NCBI GenBank assembly: GCA_016872555.1 | Contig: VGZO01000012.1 | Location: 36,656 to 100,655, forward strand | Origin: Planctomycetota bacterium | GTDB lineage: Bacteria > Planctomycetota > Planctomycetia > Pirellulales > UBA1268 | DNA: 64,000 bases | Reading direction: 5' to 3' | In this document: positions 33,720 through 42,669 of the stretch, in pieces | Layout: the number at the start of each line of letters is the position of its first letter | Position numbering within the stretch: position 1 is the first letter of the stretch | The notes under the pieces: model-generated | The model's database searches: none | What the model was told of the DNA's origin: nothing | The model's input: only the letters and a program-made list of their open reading frames with translations | Translations under genes and position numbers: made by a program

Positions 33720-34252
33720 GCGGAGCCGCAATCAGCGCCGCCGTCGGTTGGCTTCCGGGGGGGGGCGTGCCGGTCGCGGCGCTGCTCGCCGTCCATCCGC
33801 TGGCAGCGCTCAACGCCCTGCTCAACGGTCTGGCAACGGTCCTGCTGGTGACGGGGTGGATGGCGATCGCCCGCGGACAGTGGCGGGTCCATCGCAACCT
33901 GATGGTCGCCGCCTTCGCGGTGTCGACGGTGTTCCTGGTGAGTTACCTCACCTACCACGCCCTCGTCGGCCACGTTCCGTTCCAGGGCACCGGCGTCGTG
34001 AGGACGGTGTACCTGACGATCCTCGCGACCCACGTCGTGTTGGCGGCGTTCGTGCCGCTGCTGGCCGTGGCGATGGTCCTGCTCGCCTGGCGCGGCCGGT
34101 GGCAGGCCCACCGCCGCCTCGGCCGGATCACGCTGCCGGTGTGGCTCTACGTGTCGGTCACCGGAGTCGTCATCTACCTCATGCTCTACCAGTTGTTTCC
34201 CGGGCCCGACCCCGCCGCAGCCGCCTCTCCGGCCGTGGCGTCGGGGATATAA
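33716..34252 (+). CDS. DUF420 membrane protein
   Basis: A 178-residue membrane protein with about five helices and conserved His residues (HPLAALNALLNGLAT, HRNLMVAAF, YLTYHALVGHV, ILATHVVLA, AHRRLGR). This is the pattern of DUF420, a family linked to cytochrome oxidase operons and thought to help in assembly. It is the last recognisable oxidase gene. GTG start overlaps the Sco stop. Its TAA stop lies inside a consensus -10 hexamer for the next gene. Confidence 0.88.
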   Translation: MSGAAISAAVGWLPGGGVPVAALLAVHPLAALNALLNGLATVLLVTGWMAIARGQWRVHRNLMVAAFAVSTVFLVSYLTYHALVGHVPFQGTGVVRTVYLTILATHVVLAAFVPLLAVAMVLLAWRGRWQAHRRLGRITLPVWLYVSVTGVVIYLMLYQLFPGPDPAAAASPAVASGI

Positions 34253-34253
34253 T
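34248..34253 (+). promoter_or_regulatory. Consensus -10 TATAAT six bases before a start codon
   Basis: A perfect TATAAT in GC-rich DNA overlaps the stop codon of the DUF420 gene and ends six bases before the ATG at 34260. No Shine-Dalgarno sequence lies at the right distance, so a transcript from here would be leaderless. No clear -35 is present. Confidence 0.5.
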
Positions 34254-34259
34254 TCAGCC

Positions 34260-34589
34260 ATGAACACCCTCCTCAACCCCGTCGCGCGGCGGATCCTCCG
34301 TGGGCTGCTGCCGGCATGCGTGGCCCTCGCGGTCCTGTCGGCGGCCGAAGCCCTCGGTTGTCCGACCTGCAAGGATTCTCTCGCCGAGGGAGACGACACC
34401 GCCGCCAACCTGGCGCGGGGCTACTTTTACAGCATCCTGCTGATGCTCGGGATGCCGTTCACGCTCGCCAGTTCGTTCGGGCTCTACCTGTGGCGCGAAC
34501 TGCGCAGGGCCCGGCACCAGGCCGAGTCGGGAGGGGGGCCAGTCCCCGACATCCGCCGTCCCGACCACCCCCGCGACGGGCTGCCGTGA
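34260..34589 (+). CDS. Small membrane protein with CxxC motif
   Basis: A 109-residue protein with a signal-like N-terminal helix, then GCPTCKDSLAEGDD and a membrane helix (YSILLMLGMPFTLASSFGLYL) ending in a basic cytoplasmic tail. The CPTC pair could bind copper or take part in thiol chemistry, in line with its position after the oxidase genes, but I cannot assign a family. Its stop overlaps the next start (GTGA). It may have its own leaderless promoter. Confidence 0.75.
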   Translation: MNTLLNPVARRILRGLLPACVALAVLSAAEALGCPTCKDSLAEGDDTAANLARGYFYSILLMLGMPFTLASSFGLYLWRELRRARHQAESGGGPVPDIRRPDHPRDGLP

Positions 34590-35650
34590 GCGCCGCGTCG
34601 CCCGCCGGTGGCACACACGACCCCGGCGGCGAGGGAGGGCAGGGCAGGGAACGGGGCCGGGCGGGGAGGCCGCGGAACTATCTCGCCGGAGCGGAGCGCC
34701 ATCGTCTCCTGTGGCGCGTCGGACCTCCGGCACTGGTGCTGTTGCTGGTCTGCGGCTGGATCGAGAAGACCTGGTTGCAGCCGCAGCCAAATCCTCCACC
34801 GGCGCAGGTGGACACCGTGCTTGCACGGCTCCCGGCCGAACCGGCCGTCGGCGATGCGGTGCGAATCGCCGCGGAGGAGGCCGTGCCCGGGGGCGACGGG
34901 GGCGCCGGCACGTCCCCACCGACCGACCGTCACCCGCGCGGGGCTTCCGCCGCGGCCCTCGGCCGCGTCCGTGACGACACGTTGTTCCGCTCCGACGACG
35001 AACCGGCCTGGTCGGACCTCTGTGCGTCGCTGGCGGCGTTCCCGGCCTGGCCCCCGGACCGCGGCCTCGTCCGGCCGGTGTCGTATGCGGATCTCCACGG
35101 ACAGTCGCGGGCGCTGCGCGGCCAACTCGTCGGGTTCCGCGGTATCCTCCGCCGCCTCGTGGCGGTCGAACCGAACCCGGCGCGCGACGGACCCCAGCCG
35201 CGCTGGCAGGGATGGATCGAGCCCGACGGCGGTCCGCCGACACCGATCGTCGTATACTTCCTCGACGTTCCTGCCGACATGCCCCGAGGGCTGAATACCA
35301 CCGAGACGGTCGACGTCAGCGGCTATTTCTTCAAACGCTGGGCGTACCAGGCGACCGATGCCGTCCGGACCGCCCCCCTGGTCCTCTCCCGGTCGCCGCG
35401 CTGGTCGCCGCGCCGCCCGGCCGAGCCGGGGGGGCATCGCTGGGGCGGCTGGGGAATCGGCGCGATCACCGGCCTGATGCTCGTCACCTGGGTGGGCCTC
35501 CACCTTTCGGCGGGCGCTCCCCGTGCACGGCCCCGGGACGCGACACCGGCATGGGACGGGATCGATGTCCCCGATCGCCGCCCGCTCCGCTTCGCGGGAG
35601 ACGACGGTCTGGAGCCTGGCGAACTCGACGATGGCGGGAGGAAACCGTGA
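34586..35650 (+). CDS. Membrane protein with a repeated unnamed module (one copy)
   Basis: A 354-residue protein: basic cytoplasmic start, helix about 47-65 (GPPALVLLLVCGWIEKTWL), a periplasmic domain, then a second helix near 295-315. The domain contains LRGQLVGFRGILRRLVAVE and FLDVPADMPRGLNTTETVDV followed by SGYFFKRWAYQ. The motif (D/P)xxMPxG....E.V.VxGxxFKRxAY recurs twice in the next protein, marking a shared OB-like module. I cannot name the family. Start and stop both overlap neighbouring genes by GTGA, so three consecutive genes are coupled. Confidence 0.75.
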   Translation: MSAASPAGGTHDPGGEGGQGRERGRAGRPRNYLAGAERHRLLWRVGPPALVLLLVCGWIEKTWLQPQPNPPPAQVDTVLARLPAEPAVGDAVRIAAEEAVPGGDGGAGTSPPTDRHPRGASAAALGRVRDDTLFRSDDEPAWSDLCASLAAFPAWPPDRGLVRPVSYADLHGQSRALRGQLVGFRGILRRLVAVEPNPARDGPQPRWQGWIEPDGGPPTPIVVYFLDVPADMPRGLNTTETVDVSGYFFKRWAYQATDAVRTAPLVLSRSPRWSPRRPAEPGGHRWGGWGIGAITGLMLVTWVGLHLSAGAPRARPRDATPAWDGIDVPDRRPLRFAGDDGLEPGELDDGGRKP

Positions 35651-37062
35651 TCACTCGCGCCGATCGCGTGCCGCAAAGAACGCTGGCGTTCGTGGTGGCC
35701 GCGACGGTCGTGGTCGCCTCGGGTATCCCTCGGGCCCGCGGGGCCGACCCCGACACCGCGGTGGATGTCGGCGTCCCCGCGACTTCGACGTTGCCGGGAT
35801 ACCTCGCCGCGTTCGGCCTCGACCGCCCCGAGCGCTCGCTCCTCGAGGAGCCCCTCGCCTGGGACGACGCGAAGCAGCACCTCGCGGAGCGCGTGCTCGC
35901 CCGGCTCCTCCTGGCGCCCGCCGAACGGGCCGCCGAGTGGGAATCTGCCGCCGCGCCCATCGCACCCGACGGTGCCGATCCGGCATCCCTCGTCGAGGAT
36001 GTCCTGCTCCGGGTCGGTGGCCGCGCCCTCCTGGTGGCCTCCGTTGCCTCGGTCGCGACCGCGGCCGACGCGCTCCCGTCGGGCGTGCCCGACGCCGTCG
36101 TGGTGCGCGTCCGCGACCCCGCCGGTCGGGTCATCGACGTCCTCACCGCCGGCGCGCCGCGTGGCTGGCCGCGCGGGATGCCGATCGACGAGCCGGTCAC
36201 GGTCGCCGGTCTGCCTCTCGCTGCCAGCACCGGACCACCGTCGGCCGCCGCTGCCACGGGCGAGCGTCCCGGCGCGGCTGCCGATCTCGTGCTCGCCGCG
36301 CGCCGCGTCGCCTGGCATCCCCCCACCCCGCTCGGCGCTGCGGGAATGGACTACGGCCTGTTCGACAGCGTGGTCGACGGCCAGGGGCTGACCGCCGCCG
36401 AAGGGGATGCCTTCTACACCCTGCTCGGCGCGACGGTCCGGGCGGCGCTCCCCGCCACGCCCGTCACGCCGCCGATCACCGACCTCATCGACCCGGCACG
36501 GAAGTGGTTCGCGCGGCAGCGCGGCGACGTCGTCACCCTGTCCGGTGTCTGCCGTCGGGTGACGCGGATCGAGGTCGACGATCCGCTCCGGCGCCGCCAG
36601 GCGGGACTCGACCACTACTGGGAGCTGTACGTGTTCGTCGACACGCCGCTCCTCCAAGTCCATGGCGAACTCCACGATACCTACCCGGTGGTGTGCTGCG
36701 TCCGCGAACTGCCACCGGGGATGCCGACGGGGCAGACGGTCAATGAACCGGTCACCGTCACGGGATTCGCGTTCAAACGCTACGCCTATCCGCTGCCGGT
36801 GACCGGCAAGGCGGCGGGGGTGAGTCGCCGGCTCGAGGTCCCGCTACTGGTCGCGCGCGGCGTGGCATGGCGACCGGTGGCTGCCGGCGCGCCGGGCGCG
36901 GCGCCGGAGCGGCGCGCGACGCTGCTCCCGCTACTGCTCGTGCTGCCGCTGCTGGCCGTCGTGGGCTGGTGGCTGTGGAGCCAGCGTCACGGCAGCCGCA
37001 CCGGCCCCCGGCGGATCCTCCCCGACCGCGTCCGCCTGCCGGAGACCGAGGCCGGTTCCTGA
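35647..37062 (+). CDS. Secreted/membrane protein with two copies of the same module
   Basis: A 471-residue protein with a signal peptide (TLAFVVAATVVVASGIPRARG) and a C-terminal membrane helix (LLPLLLVLPLLAVVGWWLW). Module 1 (about 110-225) contains RGMPIDEPVTVAGLPL and ends LAARRVAWHP. Module 2 (about 285-420) contains PPGMPTGQTVNEPVTVTG and FAFKRYAYP and ends LLVARGVAWRP. One more copy lies in the preceding protein. The function is unknown; its position suggests a role with the respiratory complexes. GTG start overlaps the preceding stop. Confidence 0.75.
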   Translation: MITRADRVPQRTLAFVVAATVVVASGIPRARGADPDTAVDVGVPATSTLPGYLAAFGLDRPERSLLEEPLAWDDAKQHLAERVLARLLLAPAERAAEWESAAAPIAPDGADPASLVEDVLLRVGGRALLVASVASVATAADALPSGVPDAVVVRVRDPAGRVIDVLTAGAPRGWPRGMPIDEPVTVAGLPLAASTGPPSAAAATGERPGAAADLVLAARRVAWHPPTPLGAAGMDYGLFDSVVDGQGLTAAEGDAFYTLLGATVRAALPATPVTPPITDLIDPARKWFARQRGDVVTLSGVCRRVTRIEVDDPLRRRQAGLDHYWELYVFVDTPLLQVHGELHDTYPVVCCVRELPPGMPTGQTVNEPVTVTGFAFKRYAYPLPVTGKAAGVSRRLEVPLLVARGVAWRPVAAGAPGAAPERRATLLPLLLVLPLLAVVGWWLWSQRHGSRTGPRRILPDRVRLPETEAGS

Positions 37063-38100
<1,038 letters not shown>

Positions 38101-38120
38101 TCCCCCTCCGACCGGAGCGC

Positions 38121-38140
38121 GGGCGGCCGGAGGGCCGCCC
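38121..38140. terminator. Hairpin terminator candidate after mdh
   Basis: GGGCGGCC and GGCCGCCC form a perfect 8-base GC stem over GGAG, 20 bases after the mdh stop. A T-rich stretch (CCTTTTCC) follows only 15 bases later, so Rho-independent termination would be imperfect. Confidence 0.55.
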
Positions 38141-38307
38141 GGTCGATTCTCCGCCTTTTCCCCGGTTTGCCCCACCTGCCCAGAGCCGTTTCGGCACCGC
38201 AGCGCTGGCGTTGTGGCACGGTGACCGGTTCGGCTAGAAACCTCCGGCCATGAACCGGCGAGGACCTCCACGGGGAGGGACCTCTCCGGAGGGCGGAGGC
38301 CACGGCC

Positions 38308-39018
38308 ATGTCGGCGAACCCAGTCGGGGGTGGGCGGGACGAATCGACTGCCGGAAGCGGCACGTCGCGGCGGCGCTTCCGGCGCGGCTTGTCACGCGCG
38401 ACGGCGCGGCAGGCCCCGCGCCTGTTCCTTCCCCAGGGCTACGAGCCCGGCTACGCCTACCCGCTGGTCGTCTGGCTCCCGGGTGCGCGGCGGTTCGACC
38501 TCGGCCGGGCGATGCAGCGACTCAGCACGCGGAATTACCTCGCTGTCGAGCCGGCCTTCGCGGCCGGCGACGATGTCTACGCCGTCGAAGAGGCGGTGTT
38601 CGACGCGATCCATGAGGCGGTCGCGCGGGGTAACGTCCATCCCGATCGCGTGTTTCTCGTCGGTCGCGGCGCGGGGGGCACCGACGCCTTCCGGATCGCC
38701 TGCCGGCATGCCGAACGCTTCGCCGGAATGGTGTCGCTGGGGGGTGCGTTTCCCCACGCCGAGGCGCTGTTCGCACGGCTCGCGGCGGTCCGCCGCCTTC
38801 CGTTCCTGCTCTGCTGCCGGCGTGACGCCGAGGCCCGCCTGGTCGCCACCACCGGCACCACGCTGCGCCTCTTCCACGCCGCCGGCGCCCAGCTCTCGAT
38901 GAGGATCTACGAGAAGCCCAATGATCTCGCTCCGGCGATCCTCCGCGACGTCAATCGCTGGCTGATGGAGGGGATCTGCGGTCCCACGGCCGACGTCGGC
39001 GCCGATTGCCCCGCTTGA
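38308..39018 (+). CDS. Alpha/beta-hydrolase-like protein lacking the nucleophile serine
   Basis: A 236-residue protein with the phospholipase/carboxylesterase layout: APRLFLPQGYEPGYAYPLVVWLPG, then NVHPDRVFLVGRGAGGTDAF where active members have GFSxGG. The Ser is Gly here, so I expect no esterase activity. A helix-strand pattern with KPNDLAPAILRDVNRWLM completes the fold, with no clear catalytic His. Start ATG 38308 has GGCGGAGG upstream. It lies between mdh and the flagellar-type genes, with no clear link to either. Confidence 0.72.
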   Translation: MSANPVGGGRDESTAGSGTSRRRFRRGLSRATARQAPRLFLPQGYEPGYAYPLVVWLPGARRFDLGRAMQRLSTRNYLAVEPAFAAGDDVYAVEEAVFDAIHEAVARGNVHPDRVFLVGRGAGGTDAFRIACRHAERFAGMVSLGGAFPHAEALFARLAAVRRLPFLLCCRRDAEARLVATTGTTLRLFHAAGAQLSMRIYEKPNDLAPAILRDVNRWLMEGICGPTADVGADCPA

Positions 39019-39058
39019 GCGGCGCCGGTCCTGCCCCCTTTCTCCGCGGAGCGCTGCG

Positions 39059-39532
39059 ATGACCGATACCCCCCGCGTTCCCGAGCGTCCCTCGATCCTT
39101 CCCTGGCGTGCCGATCGGGTCCCCGGTGCGACCTGGATCCCGGTCCACGCCGTCGTCGCTGCCGCGGTCGGTGCGGTCCCTGCCGACGTGTCGATCGACG
39201 TGTCGCGCAACCACGTGCTCCACGCCGATCCCGCCGTGCTGTCCGACCTCCTCGCCGACCTCGTCGCGCGGGCGCGGCGTGCCAATGGCGCTGCCACCGG
39301 ACCAGGGCGGCGCGAAGTGGTGGTGACCAGCGTGCTGCTCGCCGACGCGATCGAGGTCGAGGTCGCCGACTCCGGCCCCGTCCTGTCCGTGGTCGAGCGC
39401 GCCTGGCTCGATCGCCAGAGCACTCGCGCCGCGCGGCTCGGCGGCACCCTCGAGGTGCGTGCCTGCCCCGAGGGGGGCACCGCACTGACCCTCCGCCTCC
39501 CCCGTCGTCTCACCGAGCGCCGCGCGGCCTGA
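39059..39532 (+). CDS. Orphan histidine-kinase-like ATPase domain
   Basis: A 157-residue protein resembling only the HATPase_c domain of sensor kinases. The adenine-binding helix is ADPAVLSDLLADLVARARRAN (in place of the N box), the G1-like box is VEVADSGPVLS, and the end RLGGTLEVRACPEGGTALTLRLP matches the last strands. Asn of the N box and the G2 glycines are not obvious, so ATP binding is doubtful. It lies 45 bases before fliF in the same direction, suggesting a role in regulation of the export genes. Confidence 0.6.
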   Translation: MTDTPRVPERPSILPWRADRVPGATWIPVHAVVAAAVGAVPADVSIDVSRNHVLHADPAVLSDLLADLVARARRANGAATGPGRREVVVTSVLLADAIEVEVADSGPVLSVVERAWLDRQSTRAARLGGTLEVRACPEGGTALTLRLPRRLTERRAA

Positions 39533-39577
39533 CGGCCCGGCGCCGCTGTCCTCTCCCTCCGTTCGTGAAACGTCGAC

Positions 39578-40981
39578 ATGGACCTGGATTCCCGGCTCAC
39601 CGCGTCCGTGCGCCCTCCGCGCGTCGCCCCCGTGCAGGCGATGGCCCTGGGCCTGGTGGTTCTCGCCTGCGCCGCGGCCGCCTGGACGCTCCGCGTCCGC
39701 CCCGCCCGTGAGGAGACCGAGCTCCTCCCCGGGTCGGTCCTCCCGCAGTCCGAACTGGCGATCATGGAAGCGGCCTTCGACCGCGCCCAACTCACCGACC
39801 ACCGCAGCGAAGGAGGACGGGTGTATGTGCCCCGTGCCCGGCACAGCGCCTACATGCGGGCCCTGGTCGATGCCGAGGCGCTGCCGCGCGAGTTCGGCGC
39901 CAGCCTCCGCCGCGCGTTGGCGTCCAACGGACCGTGGACGAGCGCGGCGCTCCGTGCCGATTCGCTCCGCGTCGCGGTCCAGGACGAGTTGTCGCTCGTG
40001 CTCTGCTCGATGCCGGGAATCGAGCGTGCCGCGGTCCTCTACGACGACGCCCCTCGCGCGGGGCTCGCCGGCGGCGTGGAACGCACCGCGAGCGTCAGCA
40101 TCCGCACCCAGCCCGACACCGACCTCGACCCGGCACGCGTCCAGGCGATCCGCGTCCTCGTCGCGGCGGCGATCGCCGGGTTGTCCGTCGAGCGGGTCGC
40201 GGTGACCGACCTGCGCAGTGGCCGCGTCTACGCCGGGCCACTTGACCCGAGCGAGGGCGTCGCCGATCCGGCCCGCGCTGCTCGGCTCGGGCTGGAGCGT
40301 GCGACCGCCGCCAAGGTCCGCCAGGCGCTGGGCTTCATCCGTGGGGTCGTCGTCGACGTCACGCTCGGCGCCGCCGCCGCTCCGGCTGCCGCGGCTGCCG
40401 CCGCCGGGATCAACTCGCCGGCTGCCGTCGGTGCCACGGTGCCCGCCACCGCCGAGGCCGGGAGCGGCGATTCCGTCCACGTCCTCGTCGCCGTCCCGGA
40501 CACGTATCTCGAGTCGGTCGTCACCGCGACCCGCGGCCGTCGCCAGCGCCGCGGGGAAGCCACGTGGACCGAGGAGGATCGGGAGCGGGCCGAACGGGAG
40601 GAGATTGATCGGCTGACGCAACTCGTGGCCGCGATGCTGCCCGAGGTGGCCGACGCGACCCGGACGAAGATCGCGGTCACCCCGTTCACCTCCGGTCTGG
40701 CGACATCCCGGCCAGTGGCGGCCGACGAGCCCGCCGTGGCGCGGTCGGACAGCGCGGTGTCGTGGCCCTGGGGTCGCGCCGGGAACGCATCGGCCGCCGC
40801 GCTTGCCAACCCGACGGTCGCGCTGACCGTGTTCTCACTCGCCGCGCTGGCGTTGGCGGCGGTCCTGTGGCGGGCCGGGAACCGGCGTCCCGTCGTCGAC
40901 CCCGCTCCCGCCGGGCTTCCCGAGGGCGTGGCGGCGAAGCTCTCGCCGGAGCCACCGGCGCGGTGGCGGGAGGCGGCCTGA
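39578..40981 (+). CDS. fliF: FliF-like MS-ring protein of a flagellar-type export apparatus, short
   Basis: A 467-residue membrane protein of the FliF/YscJ family: helix 1 at about 20-38 (MALGLVVLACAAAAWTLRV), a ring-building domain with LPQSELAIMEAAFDRAQL, VYVPRARHSAYMRAL and LSLVLCSMPGIERAAVLYDD, then SIRTQPDTDLDPARVQAIR and LSVERVAVTDLRSGRVY. A second helix lies near 405-425. Only about 35 residues follow it, against about 100 in typical FliF, so the FliG-binding tail seems missing. No fliE or fliG is adjacent. Its stop overlaps the fliO start. Confidence 0.82.
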   Translation: MDLDSRLTASVRPPRVAPVQAMALGLVVLACAAAAWTLRVRPAREETELLPGSVLPQSELAIMEAAFDRAQLTDHRSEGGRVYVPRARHSAYMRALVDAEALPREFGASLRRALASNGPWTSAALRADSLRVAVQDELSLVLCSMPGIERAAVLYDDAPRAGLAGGVERTASVSIRTQPDTDLDPARVQAIRVLVAAAIAGLSVERVAVTDLRSGRVYAGPLDPSEGVADPARAARLGLERATAAKVRQALGFIRGVVVDVTLGAAAAPAAAAAAAGINSPAAVGATVPATAEAGSGDSVHVLVAVPDTYLESVVTATRGRRQRRGEATWTEEDRERAEREEIDRLTQLVAAMLPEVADATRTKIAVTPFTSGLATSRPVAADEPAVARSDSAVSWPWGRAGNASAAALANPTVALTVFSLAALALAAVLWRAGNRRPVVDPAPAGLPEGVAAKLSPEPPARWREAA

Positions 40982-41538
40982 TGCGACCCCGCCGACGCTG
41001 CCTGGGATGCGTGCCGTTCGCGATCGCCCTCCTCGCGCTGGCGTCAATCGCGGCGGGCGACGAGGGGCCAGCGCCGGCCGGCGATCCCCTGCCCGCGCCC
41101 GGGCGCCTCGCCCCGGCACCGATCGAGCTGGAGAGCGATGCCGGCGCCCTGCTTCGCGACCGGCCCCGCCCACGGGCCGAGGTTTCGCCATGGGGCTGGC
41201 AGCTGGTGGCGTTCCTGGCCGCGTTGGCCGCGGCGGTCGCCGTGCTGCGCGGGCTCACGGTGCCACGCCACGCGTCGTTTCCCTCCGCTGCGGTCTCCCT
41301 CCTCGGGACACTTCCCCTCGGCGGCCAGCATGCTCTCCGGGTCGTGCGTTTCGGGCGCCGGACGCTGCTGGTCGGCGTCTCGCCGGCGGGTTGCCAGGTG
41401 CTCGCCGAGACGGACGAGCCGCTCACCGCGCCGCTCGCCCGCCCGGTGGAGGGCGCGCCTCTTCCGCCAGCCCCTCCGGCGGTCCTTGCGGCGCCGGCAC
41501 CCGCGCCGTCGGGCAGCGGCGCACGGGGTGCGGCATGA
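40981..41538 (+). CDS. fliO: FliO-like export-gate assembly protein
   Basis: A 185-residue protein: signal sequence (FAIALLALASIAAGD), proline-rich linker, helix (WGWQLVAFLAALAAAVAVL) and a small cytoplasmic beta domain (LLGTLPLGGQHALRVVRF, RTLLVGVSPAGCQVLAE) typical of FliO. FliO assists assembly of FliP in flagellar systems. The start shares its A with the fliF stop (TGATG), and the stop overlaps fliP. Confidence 0.8.
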   Translation: MRPRRRCLGCVPFAIALLALASIAAGDEGPAPAGDPLPAPGRLAPAPIELESDAGALLRDRPRPRAEVSPWGWQLVAFLAALAAAVAVLRGLTVPRHASFPSAAVSLLGTLPLGGQHALRVVRFGRRTLLVGVSPAGCQVLAETDEPLTAPLARPVEGAPLPPAPPAVLAAPAPAPSGSGARGAA

Positions 41539-42383
41539 CCCGCGGGCGCCGGGCGACGGGATGGCGCTGTGCGGTCGCCGTGGCGCTGGCTCTCTGGCCC
41601 ATCGCCGCAGTCCGCGGCGACGGCGCTGGCAGCGACCCGGCCGCGGTCCGGGCCATACCGATGGACACCGCCGCCGCGCCGGCCGATCCGGCGCCATTGA
41701 CACTGCTGACGCGGCTGCTCGGCGGCCGGTCGCTCGACGCCTCGGTGTCGGCCGCGGTCGCGCTGGGGGTGATGAGCCTCGCGCCGGCGGTGCTGCTGAT
41801 GACGACGTCGTTCGTGCGGATCTCGATCGTGCTGGCGCTGGTCCGGCAGGGGCTCGGCACCCCGCAACTCCCCTCCAACCAGATCCTCGCCAGCCTCGCG
41901 CTGTTCCTCGCGGCGCTGGTGGTCTGGCCGGTGTGGCGGCAGGCCTGGGACGACGGCGTGGTGCCCTACCAGGAGGGACGGCTGGAGCTGGCGGCCGCGG
42001 TCGACCAGGGCAGCCTCCCGGTGCGCCGGTGGATGGCGGGCCAGATCGAGGAGGCGGGCAACCGCGACACGATGCTCCTGTTCCTCGAGCGCCACCCGTC
42101 GCACGGCGCCGCGGTACGGACGTACGACGACGTGCCGCTGGAGAGCCTGCTGCCGGCGTACCTCGTCAGCGAGCTCGACGTCGCCTTCCGGATCGGGTTC
42201 CGCCTGCTCGTTCCGTTTCTGGTGATCGACCTGCTCGTCGCGGTGCTCGTGGTGTCGAGCGGGTTGATCACGCTGCCACCGCCGGCGGTGGCATTGCCGT
42301 TGAAGCTGATGGTATTCGTGATGGCCGACGGCTGGTCGCTGATCGTGCGCACGCTGCTCGACGGGCTCCAGAACGCGGGCTGA
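41535..42383 (+). CDS. fliP: FliP-like export gate protein
   Basis: A 282-residue protein with the FliP/SctR core: MTTSFVRISIVLALVRQGLG followed by TPQLPSNQILASLALFLA, a periplasmic part with RRWMAGQIEEAGNRDTMLLF, then LLPAYLVSELDVAFRIGF and a final LPLKLMVFVMADGWSLIV. A signal peptide precedes a variable region of about 40 residues. FliP forms the secretion gate with FliQ and FliR. Coupled to fliO by an ATGA overlap. Confidence 0.93.
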   Translation: MTRGRRATGWRCAVAVALALWPIAAVRGDGAGSDPAAVRAIPMDTAAAPADPAPLTLLTRLLGGRSLDASVSAAVALGVMSLAPAVLLMTTSFVRISIVLALVRQGLGTPQLPSNQILASLALFLAALVVWPVWRQAWDDGVVPYQEGRLELAAAVDQGSLPVRRWMAGQIEEAGNRDTMLLFLERHPSHGAAVRTYDDVPLESLLPAYLVSELDVAFRIGFRLLVPFLVIDLLVAVLVVSSGLITLPPPAVALPLKLMVFVMADGWSLIVRTLLDGLQNAG

Positions 42384-42393
42384 GGGAGGGCTG

Positions 42394-42645
42394 ATGGCCG
42401 AGATCGTCGACCTCGTTCGCGACAGCCTGTGGACGGTGCTGCTGGTCGGCATGCCACTGCTGCTGGTCGGCCTCCTCGTCGCGCTATGCGTCGGGGTCGT
42501 GCAGACCGCCACCGGAATCCACGAGCCGCTCCTGGCGCTCGTCCCGCGCCTGGCGGCGATGGCCGCGGTGCTGATGATCACCCTCCCCTGGATGGTCGAG
42601 CGCCTCGTCGATCTGGTCCTCCACGCCGCGCGGTCCCCCCACTGA
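42394..42645 (+). CDS. fliQ: FliQ-like export gate protein
   Basis: An 83-residue, two-helix protein matching FliQ/SctS in length and pattern: AEIVDLVRDSLWTVLLVGMP, LLLVGLLVALCVGVVQTATG, a short loop (IHEPLLALVPRLAAM) and a second helix AAVLMITLPWMVERLVDLV. Part of the export gate. GAGGG lies 6 bases before the ATG. Confidence 0.9.
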   Translation: MAEIVDLVRDSLWTVLLVGMPLLLVGLLVALCVGVVQTATGIHEPLLALVPRLAAMAAVLMITLPWMVERLVDLVLHAARSPH

Positions 42646-42669
42646 TCACCCCCAGGCGGCGTGCCGACC

